A stretch of DNA of 64,000 bases, taken from positions 33,994,656 to 34,058,655 of the forward strand of contig NW_022098021.1 of assembly GCF_002288925.2 (NCBI RefSeq), in the 5' to 3' direction. Under the pieces are notes generated by a model. The model ran no database searches. It worked only from the letters and a program-made list of their open reading frames with translations, and had not been told where the DNA came from. Shown here piece after piece: positions 24,246 to 36,558 of the stretch. Every line of letters starts with the position of its first letter. Positions within the stretch are counted from its first letter, which is position 1. A program made the translations under genes and the position numbers. Origin of the DNA: Delphinapterus leucas. Its lineage: Eukaryota > Chordata > Mammalia > Artiodactyla > Monodontidae.

Positions 24246-25019
24246 AGGCAATAATTTAAGTAAGTAAAAGACAATTTGCCTTTAATCATAAATTCATTAA
24301 TATTCTAGGCAATTTTGAATACAGGCACAACAGGAGAAAAATGCAAAACCACACATATCCTCATACTCATATATGCACCACCACACTAACACACATACCT
24401 TTTGAGTTTTATTTTTCAAAGATAAATCAATGCTAATGTTCTGTGGAAAATCTCACAGTGTTTGATGTGCATGTGTGTATGCGATCATGCACCCAAGAGC
24501 ATTTGACGTATACAATTGTGATGTTACTTCCAGCCTGTTGACTTTATCCTTTTTTACTCTCCATCACTCCTGTAATCTGACCTTCAATCCTGGACCCATT
24601 ACCTTAAAAATTCCATGGCCACCATTATAATTATTCCTTTATAATACTTTCATTCCCTTCCTACCTCTCTCTCCTTGTTTCACTTACTTGACAAAAATCC
24701 CAATTCTGGCTGAACTCAACACCATGGCTTTTTATATGTTTTCCCCAGGAGCTAAATATTTTTGAAGAACATTTCAGATAGGGATAAATAATTTAACTTT
24801 AAATTCAAATCACAATCCTCAAATAATTAAACCACAAAATGCCCTGCTCTTCAACTATGTTCGCTCAGTAATTTTACTTTTTCAAAAGTATGCCATTTTC
24901 TCTTTCCTTAAACCTCACTTTCCCCAAATATTAGCTAAAATGGAAGATATTAGAGGAAAATTGCTCTATTTTTCTAACAAGCTTTCTGCAAGCTCACTGA
25001 AACCATTATTTTCAATTAT
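24246..25019. other. No recognised gene or repeat
   Basis: A+T-rich sequence with no long open frame and no family I can name. Confidence 0.5.
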
Positions 25020-25424
25020 ATTTATTGACCATCTAAGCCTTTGAAGGCTTGGGATAAAAGCTAAAAATGTTATGCCTTTAGGAAACCCACATTGTGTGGG
25101 AGAGACTGAAAACAAGTAATTCACATAAAAGGTAAATTATACAGTATGTAGAAGTTGATAATTGCTGTGAAATAAAGGAGAATAGGAATGGAGGAATCTG
25201 AATTATAGGTGTTGGGATTATAATTTTTAATATAGTAGTCATAGAGGTCTCATTGTAAAGAAGATTTGAAAAAGTTTCTCACCTTCTTTTGTGAGGTAAG
25301 AATTTACCATGCAGGTTTTTAGACAAAGAGCACTTCAGACTGAGGAAATGGCCAGGAAAAAGACCCCATGACAGGAACAGGAATGTTACCTGAACAGCAA
25401 AAAGCCCATGAATTAGAAGAAACG
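25020..25424 (+). repeat. Ancient mammalian interspersed repeat (copy 1), family not named
   Basis: The order of phrases (gaaacccacattgtgtgggagagactgaaaacaagtaa, then agaagttgataattgctgtgaaataaaggag..., then ggtctcattgtaaagaagatttg..., then gaacaggaatg) matches the repeat at 45400-45740 and 48470-48900 in the same orientation. The copies are much diverged. Its downstream extension appears to be represented at 33480-34330. Confidence 0.5.
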
Positions 25425-25868
25425 GATATAGAAGATGAGGGCAAATCACGAAGTGCCAATTGTAAGAAATTTGTCTTTTGCTGTGAATGACACACACCCA
25501 TTGCAAGCTTCTGAACATTTTTATTCTGTCACTTAAACTATCTTCAGATTCTTTAATTCATTTTTTTTTCATTTACAGAAATTTTCTGTATTTTTTTGTT
25601 GGATATATTGGTTTTCTTCAGTTTCTTATTCCCTGATTGAATTTCAAGTATAGATGTATTTCTTTAAACATATAAAATTTATTTGTTTTACATTTTACAT
25701 TAAAAATTCCAGTATTTGAAGTTTTAGGTGATGTGTTTCTCTTATTTATTGTTGTTTTTTGTTTGCTTCTCACTCGCAGTTTCAGTCCTCTCCTCAGGGA
25801 GTGGGGCTCAATGCTCTTTACATTTCTGGGAAATTTTCTTAAGTTGAATTTGAGTTCTTCTAGAGAGG

Positions 25869-25909
<41 letters not shown>

Positions 25910-27342
25910 TCAGACATTCTCATTACCAACCTGGTGCAACATTAAATTAAATTTTCTGCTGAAGATTTTTCAGACCACAAAATTAGCTTGTGGAATTTAT
26001 GTTGGTGAAATCAAAAAAGTTTCCTCTATGTCTTTTAGTTTTTTTTTTTAATCAAGAAATATGAGGTAAACTTCATGCGAGAATCAGAACTTGTGATTTT
26101 GATTCTCTTGGGGAAGGTATTTAAAAACATTTTCCCCTAAGTATGAAAGTAGAAATAGTCAAATTTTCCTCTATATCTTTCTATGTGAGAAGTTTTACTT
26201 TCTGGAAGCTATAGACTTTTTAGTTCTCTGCTTTAGCTTTTTGCTTCAGGAAATTCCCTTCTTGGTGTGGCCTCAGACCTTACCTCCAGAACCTTCTGAT
26301 TCCTTGTGGTCATAAATAAGAAGCTCAAGGGCTCCAGGGTCCAGAGAAACTTTAAAGCAAAATCCACCTTTGTCCTCACTTACCTTCCTGTATCTGCTTT
26401 CCATTTGTTTGGGGGGGGGCCTACAGAATCTTTACTTTCATGTAAGATTAAATGTCTTATCTAGAAAATGATTATTGCTTTTATAGGTGCTGTTAGGAAC
26501 ATTTAATATGTCATCTTTCTGGAAATGGAATTCCCTCATTAGTTATCTTTACAGCATCACAATCTACAATTATGTTGTCTACTTGTTTTTCAGTTGTTAG
26601 TGGCCTTATCCCAAGCCCTATGCAAAGAAGTTAGCAATCTATATATTTCATGAACTATAGTCTTTCCAGAAAATAGCCCAGTCCCTTGTACTTAGTAAAT
26701 ATAGAAGATATTTTATTCAATGATTAAATAGATAACTTCATGAATTTTTCTTCACTTTATAAGTATTTTTCCTACTAGTGAAAAATTCTTTATTAGAGCC
26801 AATTTTCATTGCTACATAAAGAAGTATACCAGAATCATTTAATTCATTCTCATATTGTCAAAGAATTTCATTATTTTTCTTTTTTTAGTATTCAAAATAT
26901 TCCTGAGCTAAAAATTATGGTTTGTAATGATTTTTAAATATTTTGTTAGTTCATCAGATGTTTTCCCATAAGTATAATTATCAAGTTAAAATACTTGAAA
27001 TCAATTTGAAGCTCTTTATGTTTATTATAAAATTGCATTTCAGAAATAATTACAACTCCTATGAACAGTGTGTGTGTGGCAGATATAATAGTATCTGTTT
27101 CATTTCATCACTTTCTCAACAGCATTTTAGAATTTGCCATGTAAATCTAATATTATGTGTAGTAATAGAGGTTTCTTTTACTTCAGGGAGTGAGGTTCTA
27201 AAAATGATAATGAGGAAAATATTTCCCCAAATTTGAAAACAGAGAAAGCACACAAGATGTTATAGTCTACACACTTAAAGAACAATTTTACAGCATTCAC
27301 CATTTTAGGCATTACTGGAGAAATATTTTATTTTAAGAAGTA
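25425..27342. other. Mostly unrecognised, includes a (TG)n tract
   Basis: Contains the (TG)n at 25872 and a run of nine G at about 26411. I find no coding evidence. Open frames of up to 103 codons around 25618-25945 exist because the (TG)n tract is stop-free. Confidence 0.5.
25872..25906 (+). repeat. (TG)n microsatellite
   Basis: About 17 uninterrupted TG units, likely length-variable between individuals. Confidence 0.96.
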
Positions 27343-27795
27343 TACAATGGAATATTACTCAGCCATAAAAAGGAACGAAATTGTATCACTTGCAAAGACA
27401 TGGATGGACCTAGAGACTGTCATACAGAGTGAAGTTAGAAATAGAAAAATAAATACTGTATAATATTTCTTATATGTGGAATCTAGAAAAATGATATGGA
27501 AGAACTTATTTGCAAAGCAGAAATAGAGACACAGATATAGAGAACAAACATATGAATACCAAGGGGGAAGAGAGGATGGGATGAATTGGGAGATTGGGAT
27601 TGACATATATACACTACTATATATAAAATAGATAACAAATGAGAACAGGGAACTTTACTCAGTGCTCTGTGGTGACCTAAATGGGAAGGAAATCCAGAAA
27701 AAAAAAATGTATAGCTGATTCACTTCGCTGTACAGCAGAAACAAATACAACATTGTAAAGCAACTATACTCCAATAAGAATTTTTTAAAAAAGAA
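27343..27795 (+). mobile_element. 5'-truncated L1 3' end
   Basis: Starts in the last part of ORF2 (tacaatggaatattactcagcc at 27343 onward), goes through the stop region and 3' UTR, and ends with acattgtaaagcaactatactccaataagaa and an A-rich tail at 27782-27800. It is of the same 3'-end lineage as elements C and the L1 at 56157. An imperfect A/T-rich flank (attttaagaag / attttttaaaaaag) may be the duplication. Confidence 0.9.
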
Positions 27796-29651
27796 AAGAA
27801 ACTCAGAAAAAAAAGAAGTAAAATGGAATAAAGGGCATTATCATGTACAAAGTAATAGCACTTAATATTTGTTGAAAATTGACTATGTTCTAAGTGCTTT
27901 TCATTTATTTTTTGATTTAAAACTCCACTCCTTTAAAATAATGGGGTAAGGGATTCTTCTTCCCACACTTAACATTTCCTTCCTGTGGAGGGATATATAT
28001 TTCTGTGATTCTTTTGGTCTCTCTTGCTCTTTTACTCTCATCACCAGGGAGGATGGAGTGACTTCTCTATTTGGTAAAGTTGAGCATGCTTGGGTTGGAC
28101 TGTTCTTTCTTGGGAGTGAGGTCCTACTACCATGCAGTATATGATCTGCTGTGTTCATTGCTGTAGGCTTCATAAAGTCGGGCATGTATGATAGAGAGTC
28201 TGTCTAATTCTGATAGATTCAGGTTTCATAGGAGGAGGTCTATCCACCTGCTCACAGACACAAATCACAATTGTGAAGATATGTTTTTTCAGAAATAAAG
28301 GAGGTATTTTGGTTTCCATAGGCTAATTTATTTTCTTTCTCTACTGACTGAGAGTTCAGGTGGGAGAGTGTATGTTATTTATTTGGGCCCTCCCAAAAGT
28401 AAGTTCTAATTTTGGTCTTGTTTGATAGTTTTTTTAAAAACCTAGCTTATTATGGTTTGACACTTGAGAGACCAAGTAATTGTTGAAAAAACGTTGCATC
28501 AAGTTTATTTCTAATTGGAAAGACTATGCTTGTAACAAGTTCACTATACTTTGTCTTATTAAAAAACATAATTTAATGAGCAAGGTAAGACTGGACAATT
28601 AAATGGAGTGAACATAGTGGCCTGGAATCATGGTTGTTTCCAGGCTTTGGGGAATAAAAATCTTATTCAGCCTAGAAACATTGGAGTATATCTAACAACT
28701 TACACATCATTTACATTTATTAATGTTACTATTGAATATTTAAGGAGAAATACAAATTTTTAGTCATTAGCCTTTAAAGCAACTTCTATGATGCAGGTCA
28801 GATAAGATATCTACAGCAATGTTACTGCACTCAGTAAATTCTTAGGTGTTTGCATGGTTTGTTTTGATCAGAAAGGCAGTTTTCTTTTAGCGTTGAAAGA
28901 AAATCTGTCTTGTTTATTAAACTGTTCAGTGCATTGGGAAATGACTTCCTCTTAATGCTTATTTCCACATTTTTTCATGGAAATATTTATTGCAATGCAC
29001 TAACCAAATATCTCTATCATATCTACTCAGCTATTTAATTATGCATGTAGATACAGAAGAGAGCTTCTCTCCAGGTCCTTCCAGCTCAAAAATTCTGTAA
29101 GTTTTTGATGGGCTTAGACTTAGTCTGAGCACAATTTTATTTCTGCTTTTAAAATGTCTTCTCTTATTTAGGTATATTTCCTTGACCTACAGGAGGCATT
29201 CTTTGGAAGATACGCCTTTACTACACAAGGCCTAATATGTGTAATTTTATATCTTATTCAATAAAACATTGACTTTAGTACATGTAATTAGAGGCTTCAT
29301 CGTTTCAAATTTTGATTTTAGCTACCATCTAGTTACTATTTTTCCTACTCTTAATTCATTAATCCTCTCATAACTCCTTAACAACCAAGTTAATTTATGA
29401 ACAGGCCAAGTTTCCAAACCAATGTTTGGTGTTTTCACTTTATTTTAAGGTTGACATTATCTCTGGTATGTTTCTGACAAGTTCTATTATACAAATATTA
29501 CATGTGGCTTGACAACATATTGGTTATTAGACCCAATTTTATATCTTCTGTTGAAGAGTTTCCTTTGGAAATCATTTACATGTCGTGTCCATCCTGTACT
29601 GTGTAAAACAAATGAAAAATAATTTTCACAGCTTAGTACAACTTCATGAAA
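27796..29651. other. No recognised gene or repeat
   Basis: A+T-rich sequence. A 94-codon minus-strand frame at 27901-28185 has no motif or splice context. Nothing else stands out. Confidence 0.5.
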
Positions 29652-29885
29652 AATCCTGGTGTAGTGGAAAATATGCAGACTCTGTAGTCAGAGATATCTA
29701 GGCTCAAATTCTACACTTACTAGGTGTGTGATCTTGGAAAAATTGTTTAATTTTGTTCATCTGCAGTTTTACTACTCTTAGAGTAGTGATAATTATACCT
29801 ACTTTGCAAAACTCTTGAACGGACTTTTAGATACTCTGTGTCAAATGTTTGGCATTTAGTTATTACTCAATAAATTTGAGCTATT
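29652..29885 (+). mobile_element. MIR SINE
   Basis: A near-complete ancient MIR: tggtgtagtggaaaatatgcagactctgtagtcagag, then cacttactaggtgtgtgatcttgg (MIR core), then a tail ending tattactcaataaatttgag. It is heavily diverged, as expected for an element older than placental mammals. Confidence 0.9.
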
Positions 29886-31135
29886 TTGTTCATAAATTCT
29901 TACTTAGATAGAACTATGAAATAATATAAATATATCCTTTAAAGGCCTTGAGATGTTTTATTCTCAGTACCTCTAGGCTGGCGTGTGTCTAAGGCAGGAG
30001 GAAGTGACAGAGCACTTCAGCTCTCTTTCTTCATTAATCCAAAGTCCTCTGCTGGTGTATGATTGCACTTATCTCTGAGGTGCTGAAGCTTTTCTCTGAA
30101 GAGAATGATGTTTACATCATTTAGATAAATGCCTTGGGGTTCCTTAAGTTAATCCATTCTTCCTCTTTTGTGATCTCTTTACTAACAATATTAGACAGTT
30201 TTCCACTTGACAATGATTTATACATCACAGTGTTTCAGATTTCCTGCTGCTGGTGATTATACACCCCAAAGCACCTGTACATAGTTTACACCAATCTCAG
30301 AATATACATATGGACAGGAGGTGTATTCTTGTAAATGGAATAGGCTAAGACCAAAGGGAAAAAAAATTCTTTTTTCTTCCAGACACATTGAAATGCTACA
30401 ATTGAATGTTATCCTATAAGAAATTATGGAGAAACTAAATGATCCTCCTGTGAGGTATTTGAAACTCCTCTATTGGTGTAAGAAGTTGCACTTCATTTGC
30501 AATAGCTTGGATATAGTGCTTTCTTCAGAATAGTTTTAATATCTAGACTTGCTAGCATTCAGAGATGTGATATGATATGTTTAGTTTAACGCTTTCTTTT
30601 GATTTCTGCATGGATAAACAATTCACTTTACTGAAGTTAACAAATAATTCATTGACATTCAGTTATTCATTTAAATTATTTTAATTTGTTCCCCTTATTT
30701 CTCACCTGTTGTTTAAACTGTCTGTCATCATTGATTCTTATTCTTCATTCCCACATGAAATTCAGTATCACAGATGTCACTATTTACTTGATTTCTAAAG
30801 TTCTTCCATTACAAAATCCTCTACATTATTTATGTTTTAAAAGATAAAAGATATGATATTGTACAAAAATGAAAGGGAGTCTATATTGTTATTTTTAATT
30901 CTATGGACATATTTTTAATTTTAGTGAATTTGATCTATTATCACTTTCTTAGAATTATATTTAGTAAATATTGAATTGATATACTATAAAGTTCATAAAG
31001 TATGTACAAGGCACAGAGAATAGGTGCTGATTAAGAAATAGTAGAATATAATTGTTAGCCTTGAAGTCTCCTGGAAATACTTCCCATCTCTTTCCCTTCT
31101 ATTCATTAGCACAAACCTATACTGAACTTTGTATA
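29886..31135. other. No recognised gene or repeat
   Basis: A+T-rich. I found no coding evidence or nameable repeat. Confidence 0.5.
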
Positions 31136-31530
31136 TATAACTTTCTCTGCTTTATAACTTTAACATGAATCTTTAATTTCTTCAATACATTTTGTTTAGA
31201 TTGATTTTGAATTTTTCATTAAAGGAGTCATATTATACATATTCTTTTACAATTGATTTTTCTTTCCTCAATAATATTTTCCTAAGAGTTATTCATGTTG
31301 TGGCATGTAGTTCATTTCATTGCCCTGTGCACAGGCAGCTTCTAGCAGACAATAAATAGCCAGTGATATTGACTGTGGCAATAGGTTTTAGTATATGAAT
31401 ATACCACAACTTATTTATCCATTTTACTGTGATAGTCATTCAAATTGTTTTCCATTTCTTTAATTTGTCATTATGAACCAATGTCATTATGTCGTTATGA
31501 ACATTCCCCTATATGAAATGACTTAAACAG
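31136..31530 (-). mobile_element. Old L1 3' end fragment (probable)
   Basis: The text runs like the mirrored end of an old L1: gttattcatgttgtggcatgtagttcatttcattg, then gaatataccacaacttatttatccattttactgtg, then gtcattatgaac. About 60 bases in the middle (31325-31385) do not fit, so a small insertion or high divergence is likely. Confidence 0.55.
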
Positions 31531-31571
31531 GGCTATCCATTCCAGTTCTCCTCTTATTTACTGTGCTAACA

Positions 31572-31672
31572 TCTCTGTTCCTGTTTCTTCATCTGTATAA
31601 TGGGGAAAAAATAGTACTTAATTCGTAGGGCTGCTATGAAGATTAAATGAGATAATAAAGTATTTAACAGTT
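31572..31672 (+). mobile_element. MIR SINE 3' part
   Basis: Contains the MIR tail: ttcttcatctgtataatgggg, then agggctgctatgaagattaaatgagataataa. Only the 3' part of the element remains. Confidence 0.8.
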
Positions 31673-32239
31673 TTAAATGCTGATAAGTATTGATGATCAT
31701 GATGATGTTTTCTGGGTCATATATGTAAGAAGATATACATTTTGGAGTGGAATTTCTGGTTATAATATATGACACCTTAAACTATCCTATGGCAAATTGT
31801 GAGCAGTCTTCTATTATCCATTCTTCCTTCTAACCACAGGGTTTCCATTTCAGACTCCTTGCAACTATGTAAAACATATGATATGAGAGTTCTTGCCTGT
31901 GAAATGTTACAGGAAATAATGGATGCCCTCCTTCTTTTTGTCCTTAAGAGATTGATATATACTCTTTTTGTACCACCCCCTTTTCCATTTGTGGGAAGTA
32001 ATTAAAATTAGAACAAATACCTTGGAGCTAGAGATGAAAACCACACGCTGAGGGTGTCAGAACAACTTTATCAGCTCTACCCTAACACTTGAGAGAAACA
32101 CTCTTTTCTCTTATTTCAGGCACTAATTTGGGGCTCTTATTTTTTCAGCAGCTAAGCCTGTAGCTTAATAAATCAATATGAAGTTGACAAAATGAGAAAA
32201 TAATCAGGCCTTGTTTTCAGATATTTAAGTAGGATTTGT
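31673..32239. other. No recognised gene or repeat
   Basis: Nothing beyond short A+T-rich runs. It may include further unrecognised ERV-L sequence leading into the next entry. Confidence 0.45.
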
Positions 32240-33130
32240 TGGCACAGTCAGGAGCAGCTTTATAGCCCTATTTAGAGTGGCTATGAATGACAGTGGGGAA
32301 GGAAACCCTACTAAGTTGGCAGAACTTCTAGTAGTAGAGCTGTACATAAACTTTGCTTAGAAGGAGAGATAATCAGAGATATAACTCTGAATCAGTTAAT
32401 GAACATTAGTTAACATTTGGTTGAATTTTCTCAAACATAAAAGGAAAAATATTGGAGAACTGGTGCAAGGTGGTTGATGTAAGAAATACATGCACAGGTA
32501 TCTTGGAATGCATTAAAATTGTGACAGTAGTTGTGACCCACAAAATACTCACAAAAGGGTGTTCACTGCAGAAAATAATATCAGTGATCAAGTGGACAAA
32601 ATGACTCATTATACATGTGCCAGGCAACTTGTCCCAACCACCCTAGTGCTTGCTTAATAGTCTCTTAAGCAAAGTGGCTATGGTATCAGGATGGAGGTGA
32701 TACATGGATTCAGCAACATGGGATTTCCCTCACTGAGGCTGATTGGGCTACTGCTACTGCTGAGACATTCAAATCAGCAGAGACAAAACAGTCCCCATTA
32801 CAGCATCATATCCTAGGAAGACTACCCAAATGTTTGGTGAAAGATTGATTTCATTATACCCTCTCTATAACAGAGGAGGAGGTGATTTATCCTCCCTAGA
32901 ATAGACACTTATTGTGGTTACAAACTTGTTTTCTTTGCCTGTCCTGCCAGAATCTTTATGGCTAAACTTTCCAAATTTCATGCTGACTGAAACAGATTCC
33001 TTTCTCTCACCACAGAACTATCTTACAGCAAAAGCAGTGAAGCAATGGGATTCAGGGTTCTTACTATGTGTCTGGCCACCCACAAGCAGCTGAACTGATA
33101 CAAAATTGGGAGTCCTTCTGAAGGCTCAGT
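32240..33130 (+). mobile_element. ERV-L internal remnant: pol RNase H to integrase
   Basis: An old class III endogenous retrovirus fragment. Recognisable stretches include the RNase H region (ggcagaacttctagtagtagagctg and ctttgcttagaaggagagat at 32316-32370), the segment between RNase H and integrase (aagtggctatggtatcaggatggaggtgatacatgg at 32673-32707), and the integrase core region (ctagaatagacacttattgtgg at 32898-32919, then agcaaaagcagtgaagcaatggg near 33028). Every frame has stops and deletions. No LTR was identified beside it. It shares order and orientation with the copy at 39880-41990. Confidence 0.8.
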
Positions 33131-33479
33131 TATAGGGTCAGTTGGAAAGATCACATTTTTTTATATCATAAACACATGCTAAATTTTATCTGATTCTTTG
33201 AATTTTATCCAATTTTATCTAATTCTTCTTCAGCATCTATTGAGAAATTCATATTTTTTTCTTTTATCTTTAATGAAGTGCATTATTACCATTGATTTTT
33301 CTAAAGTAAAGCCAACTTTTTTCTTTTATTAATCCAACTTCATTATACATTACTTCATTATTTTATTTATTTATTATACTTTCTTCATTATACATTACTA
33401 GTTTCAATTTGCCAATCATTTCTTTTTGAATTAGGAGGATTTGGGGAGAATAGGACAGAAGGTATATTCTCCGAATGCT
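33131..33479. other. No recognised gene or repeat; short direct duplication
   Basis: A 17-base phrase cttcattatacattact occurs twice, near 33337 and 33388, separated by an att-rich stretch. This looks like a local slippage duplication. Confidence 0.5.
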
Positions 33480-34330
33480 TCAGGCCAAAATAATCAAAAG
33501 TAGAAGATGAACTGGAGAGATATAAAAGAGGTAGGAGCTTAAATCTTGGTGAAGGATGGAGATGGGAAATAAGTAAGAGTGAATACTTAGTCTAGGATGA
33601 TTTAGACAATTGGGTAAATGTCATGGTCAACAACAAAAAATCAAGAGGAATGAATTTTGGTGAAAAGATAATAAATTCTATTATGTATGCACTGATTGTA
33701 GAGTATCATTAGGATATCCAGATAGAGAATTCCAGTAAGCAAATGGATAAACTTGTGTGGTCCTAAGAGACGTTTTGGCAGATATATATAAATTCTGGAA
33801 GCAGCAGACTATATATGGAAATAAAAACTCTGGTAATGGATAATGTGCTAAGAGAAAATATAGCATTGGAAAATAAAACAACAGAACACAAGTTCAAGAA
33901 AAAAGAGAAATAAACTCTTTGTGGTAACTAGCTGTTTTCACCACACACAGTAAAAAGGCTGGGTTTATTCTCATGCAATATTTCCTTTGCTTTAAAATGA
34001 TAGAGAATTTATGTCATTTATATATTGAAGATACATAAACAAATTGAGGATACTTGGGAGAGGGAGAAAATTTGAAAGCGTGAGAGGAAAGATATAATTC
34101 AGAAAGAAAGTCTCTAAGGAGTAGAGAGTTAAACAGATCTAAAGAAGTATTATAGGAAACAGCCTTAAACAGAAGTTTTGTTTACACTGCTGAGGATGAA
34201 ATGATGCTAAAAATATAAATAAGTTGATTGAGAGAGGAGTGAGAATTTGATATTTACAGTTTTCTCTCAGGAAAGATGTGGGGCCATTTATGGAGATAGA
34301 ACAAGATGTAATATGATGGGGACACCAGAA
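33480..34330 (+). repeat. Probable downstream part of the ancient mammalian repeat
   Basis: Sequence such as gaatgaattttggtgaaaag, aggatatccagatagagaattccagtaagcaaatgg and tatatataaattctggaag follows the order of the ancient repeat whose upstream part is seen at 25020, 45400 and 48470. It is diverged and I cannot name the family. Confidence 0.4.
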
Positions 34331-35344
34331 ATCTTTGGATTTTAATATTCTGCATAATTGTGTGAAAATTTGTCAGCAACTCATCAGCTAAACTGCAGAG
34401 GGATATCATAGATCTTCCATTTTCTCAATGTAATTTGCTTTTTAGATAAGTAACATAAAAAGTAAATATTTACCAACATGTTAAATTGACCAGAGTTGCT
34501 GTGTGAAATGGAAACAAATCATACCAACATCCAAGGAAAACACAATTTGTAATTTTCAATAAAGCTCTTCTAATTGTTTGAGTTCTTTCTAATTTGAAAA
34601 CCACAGTTATGAGAACTGAAAGGGGTTGAATAAACAAGATTTTCTGATTTGTGCATTCAGTTCAGTTTCAATTAGAATCAAGTGAGGAGTTAATTTGGAT
34701 GAAAAGAGGTGGGTTGGACAGCCCTGGCGCAGCTTGAACAAAGAATATCTATATATATGATGTTCATCACAGTTGTTGAGTTGATTGAATTAATTAGTAA
34801 ATGCTAATATTTACCTACTGTACTAGAGTCATAATAGTTTTGAAGAGTAGATGCTTCTAAAAACTTTTCACCAGGTAAACTATTTCTAATTGAATGAAAA
34901 TCAAAGATTTTTTCAGAGATAGATGATAATATAGTAATTAATGCCAAGTAAGGCTGAGCATCTTCAACTTTTTAAAAGATAACTGCAATTTTCAAAGCTC
35001 TTCTATGTATTTCAAAATTGAGTTGTGTTAAATAACCATAGGTCAAGAAATATATATATATGAAACAAGAAAATTGACCACAATTCATTTGTATAGGCCA
35101 GTGAAGATATATAATTTAAAATTTTAAAACTCCTGAATTTAGAGGGATATCATATAATCTATGATTATCCTGAAATGCCTAAATAACTAAAGTTATAATT
35201 GGCATACAGGGTAAAATGTCAAAGATTTTTTTTCATAATAGAGAAAGAGAGAGAAAATTGAAAATTGACAATAGTATTGGAAAAACTTGGAAATGAAGGA
35301 GAGAGAAATAGAGAAAGGCGTTAGAAGTCTTTAAGTTATAAGTC
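34331..35344. other. No recognised gene or repeat
   Basis: A+T-rich sequence without long open frames. Confidence 0.5.
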
Positions 35345-35490
35345 AGTCTGACATAATGGAGGGAATATTTGACTTGGACTTAGAAAGGTTATATTTACAT
35401 CCTATTTCTAGCTAACTGTGACCTCAACCATTTCACCATTTTTGACTTGCATTTTGCTATTTGTATGTTAGAGAAAATTATATTTGTCCT
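35345..35490 (+). mobile_element. MIR SINE fragment
   Basis: The order cataatggaggg..., acttggacttagaaaggtt..., tcctatttctagctaactgtgacctcaacc matches the MIR 5' part and core. Confidence 0.7.
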
Positions 35491-36528
35491 GTCTTCCTCA
35501 AAGGACAAGTGCTAGGTCATGAACAAGTAATGAATGGTTGATCAACTTTTCTCATCACTCTGGGTGGTCTCTAAGACTTTCCAAGAATTTCCAGTTGAAC
35601 CAAGCAACTTGTTTCATTTGCACATCTGTAGAATCTAAAGGACTTCTGACCTATACAAGGACAGCAGTCTAACTGATTTGAGTAAGATTTCTTCAGATTG
35701 TTCTGATTATATATAGAAATAATCCAAAATCCTTGATCAGAAAGAACAACCCTATTCTTCCATGGCTGTTCTATATAGTTGGATGCTTCTTGAGACTAGA
35801 TTTATATTTATGAAGCTGGGTTTCAGTCACAATAAATAAATCAATCCTTGAAATAAGTTTCTTTCTTATGCTCATAGAAGCTCTACTTTCTCTGAACACA
35901 TGGCAACTGTTTGGGTTTTTATTTTCTCGGCACATCTAGCTGTGAACACTGCTTCATATTTGCTTGGCTTTGTTACATCTATTGATTAGGCAATTGTGCT
36001 CACGACATCCTAAAATCTATCCTAATATCTGTGTCCTGAACCTCTTGCCTTATCAAGACACTTTACCAATTTCTTTTATTTTGTAAAACACCCAATAAAA
36101 GCAAACACTGATCTAGAAATGTTTTCTAGAAGAAAGAACAATGGTATCAAGAAGTCTAACAGAAATATCAATCCTTACATAAATAACTCACTACATACAT
36201 ATTTAACAGTGCAGTGTAAAATTTGTGAAAGTAATTGAGGTCTCCTGATAATATATTACTATTATATTTACTCCTAAATCAAAGATCAAAAAAAGTTCAC
36301 TGTTGATATTTTCATTTCAATTTTCTGTTACTAGTCATTATATACATACACACACATACCCATATATGCGTATAAATGTATATGCTGATCATATTATATC
36401 TAAACCAACAGTGTATACAATGTTTGTTGTTCTTTGAACTGACCACTACACTTGATAGTAATTTCAAGAATCAGCTCATGGAACATTTATAACTCAAAGA
36501 ATATTCATCTGATTATACTGAAAAAAAT

Positions 36529-36558
36529 CTGTTTTTAGTAGAACTGTTTTTAGTAGAA
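36529..36558 (+). repeat. 15-base tandem duplication
   Basis: The unit ctgtttttagtagaa is present twice in a row without mismatch. Confidence 0.9.

Noticed and set aside
25618..25945. 103- and 70-codon frames around the (TG)n tract
   Set aside because: The TG repeat is stop-free in several frames, and the predicted THTH or VCVC stretches are the repeat itself.
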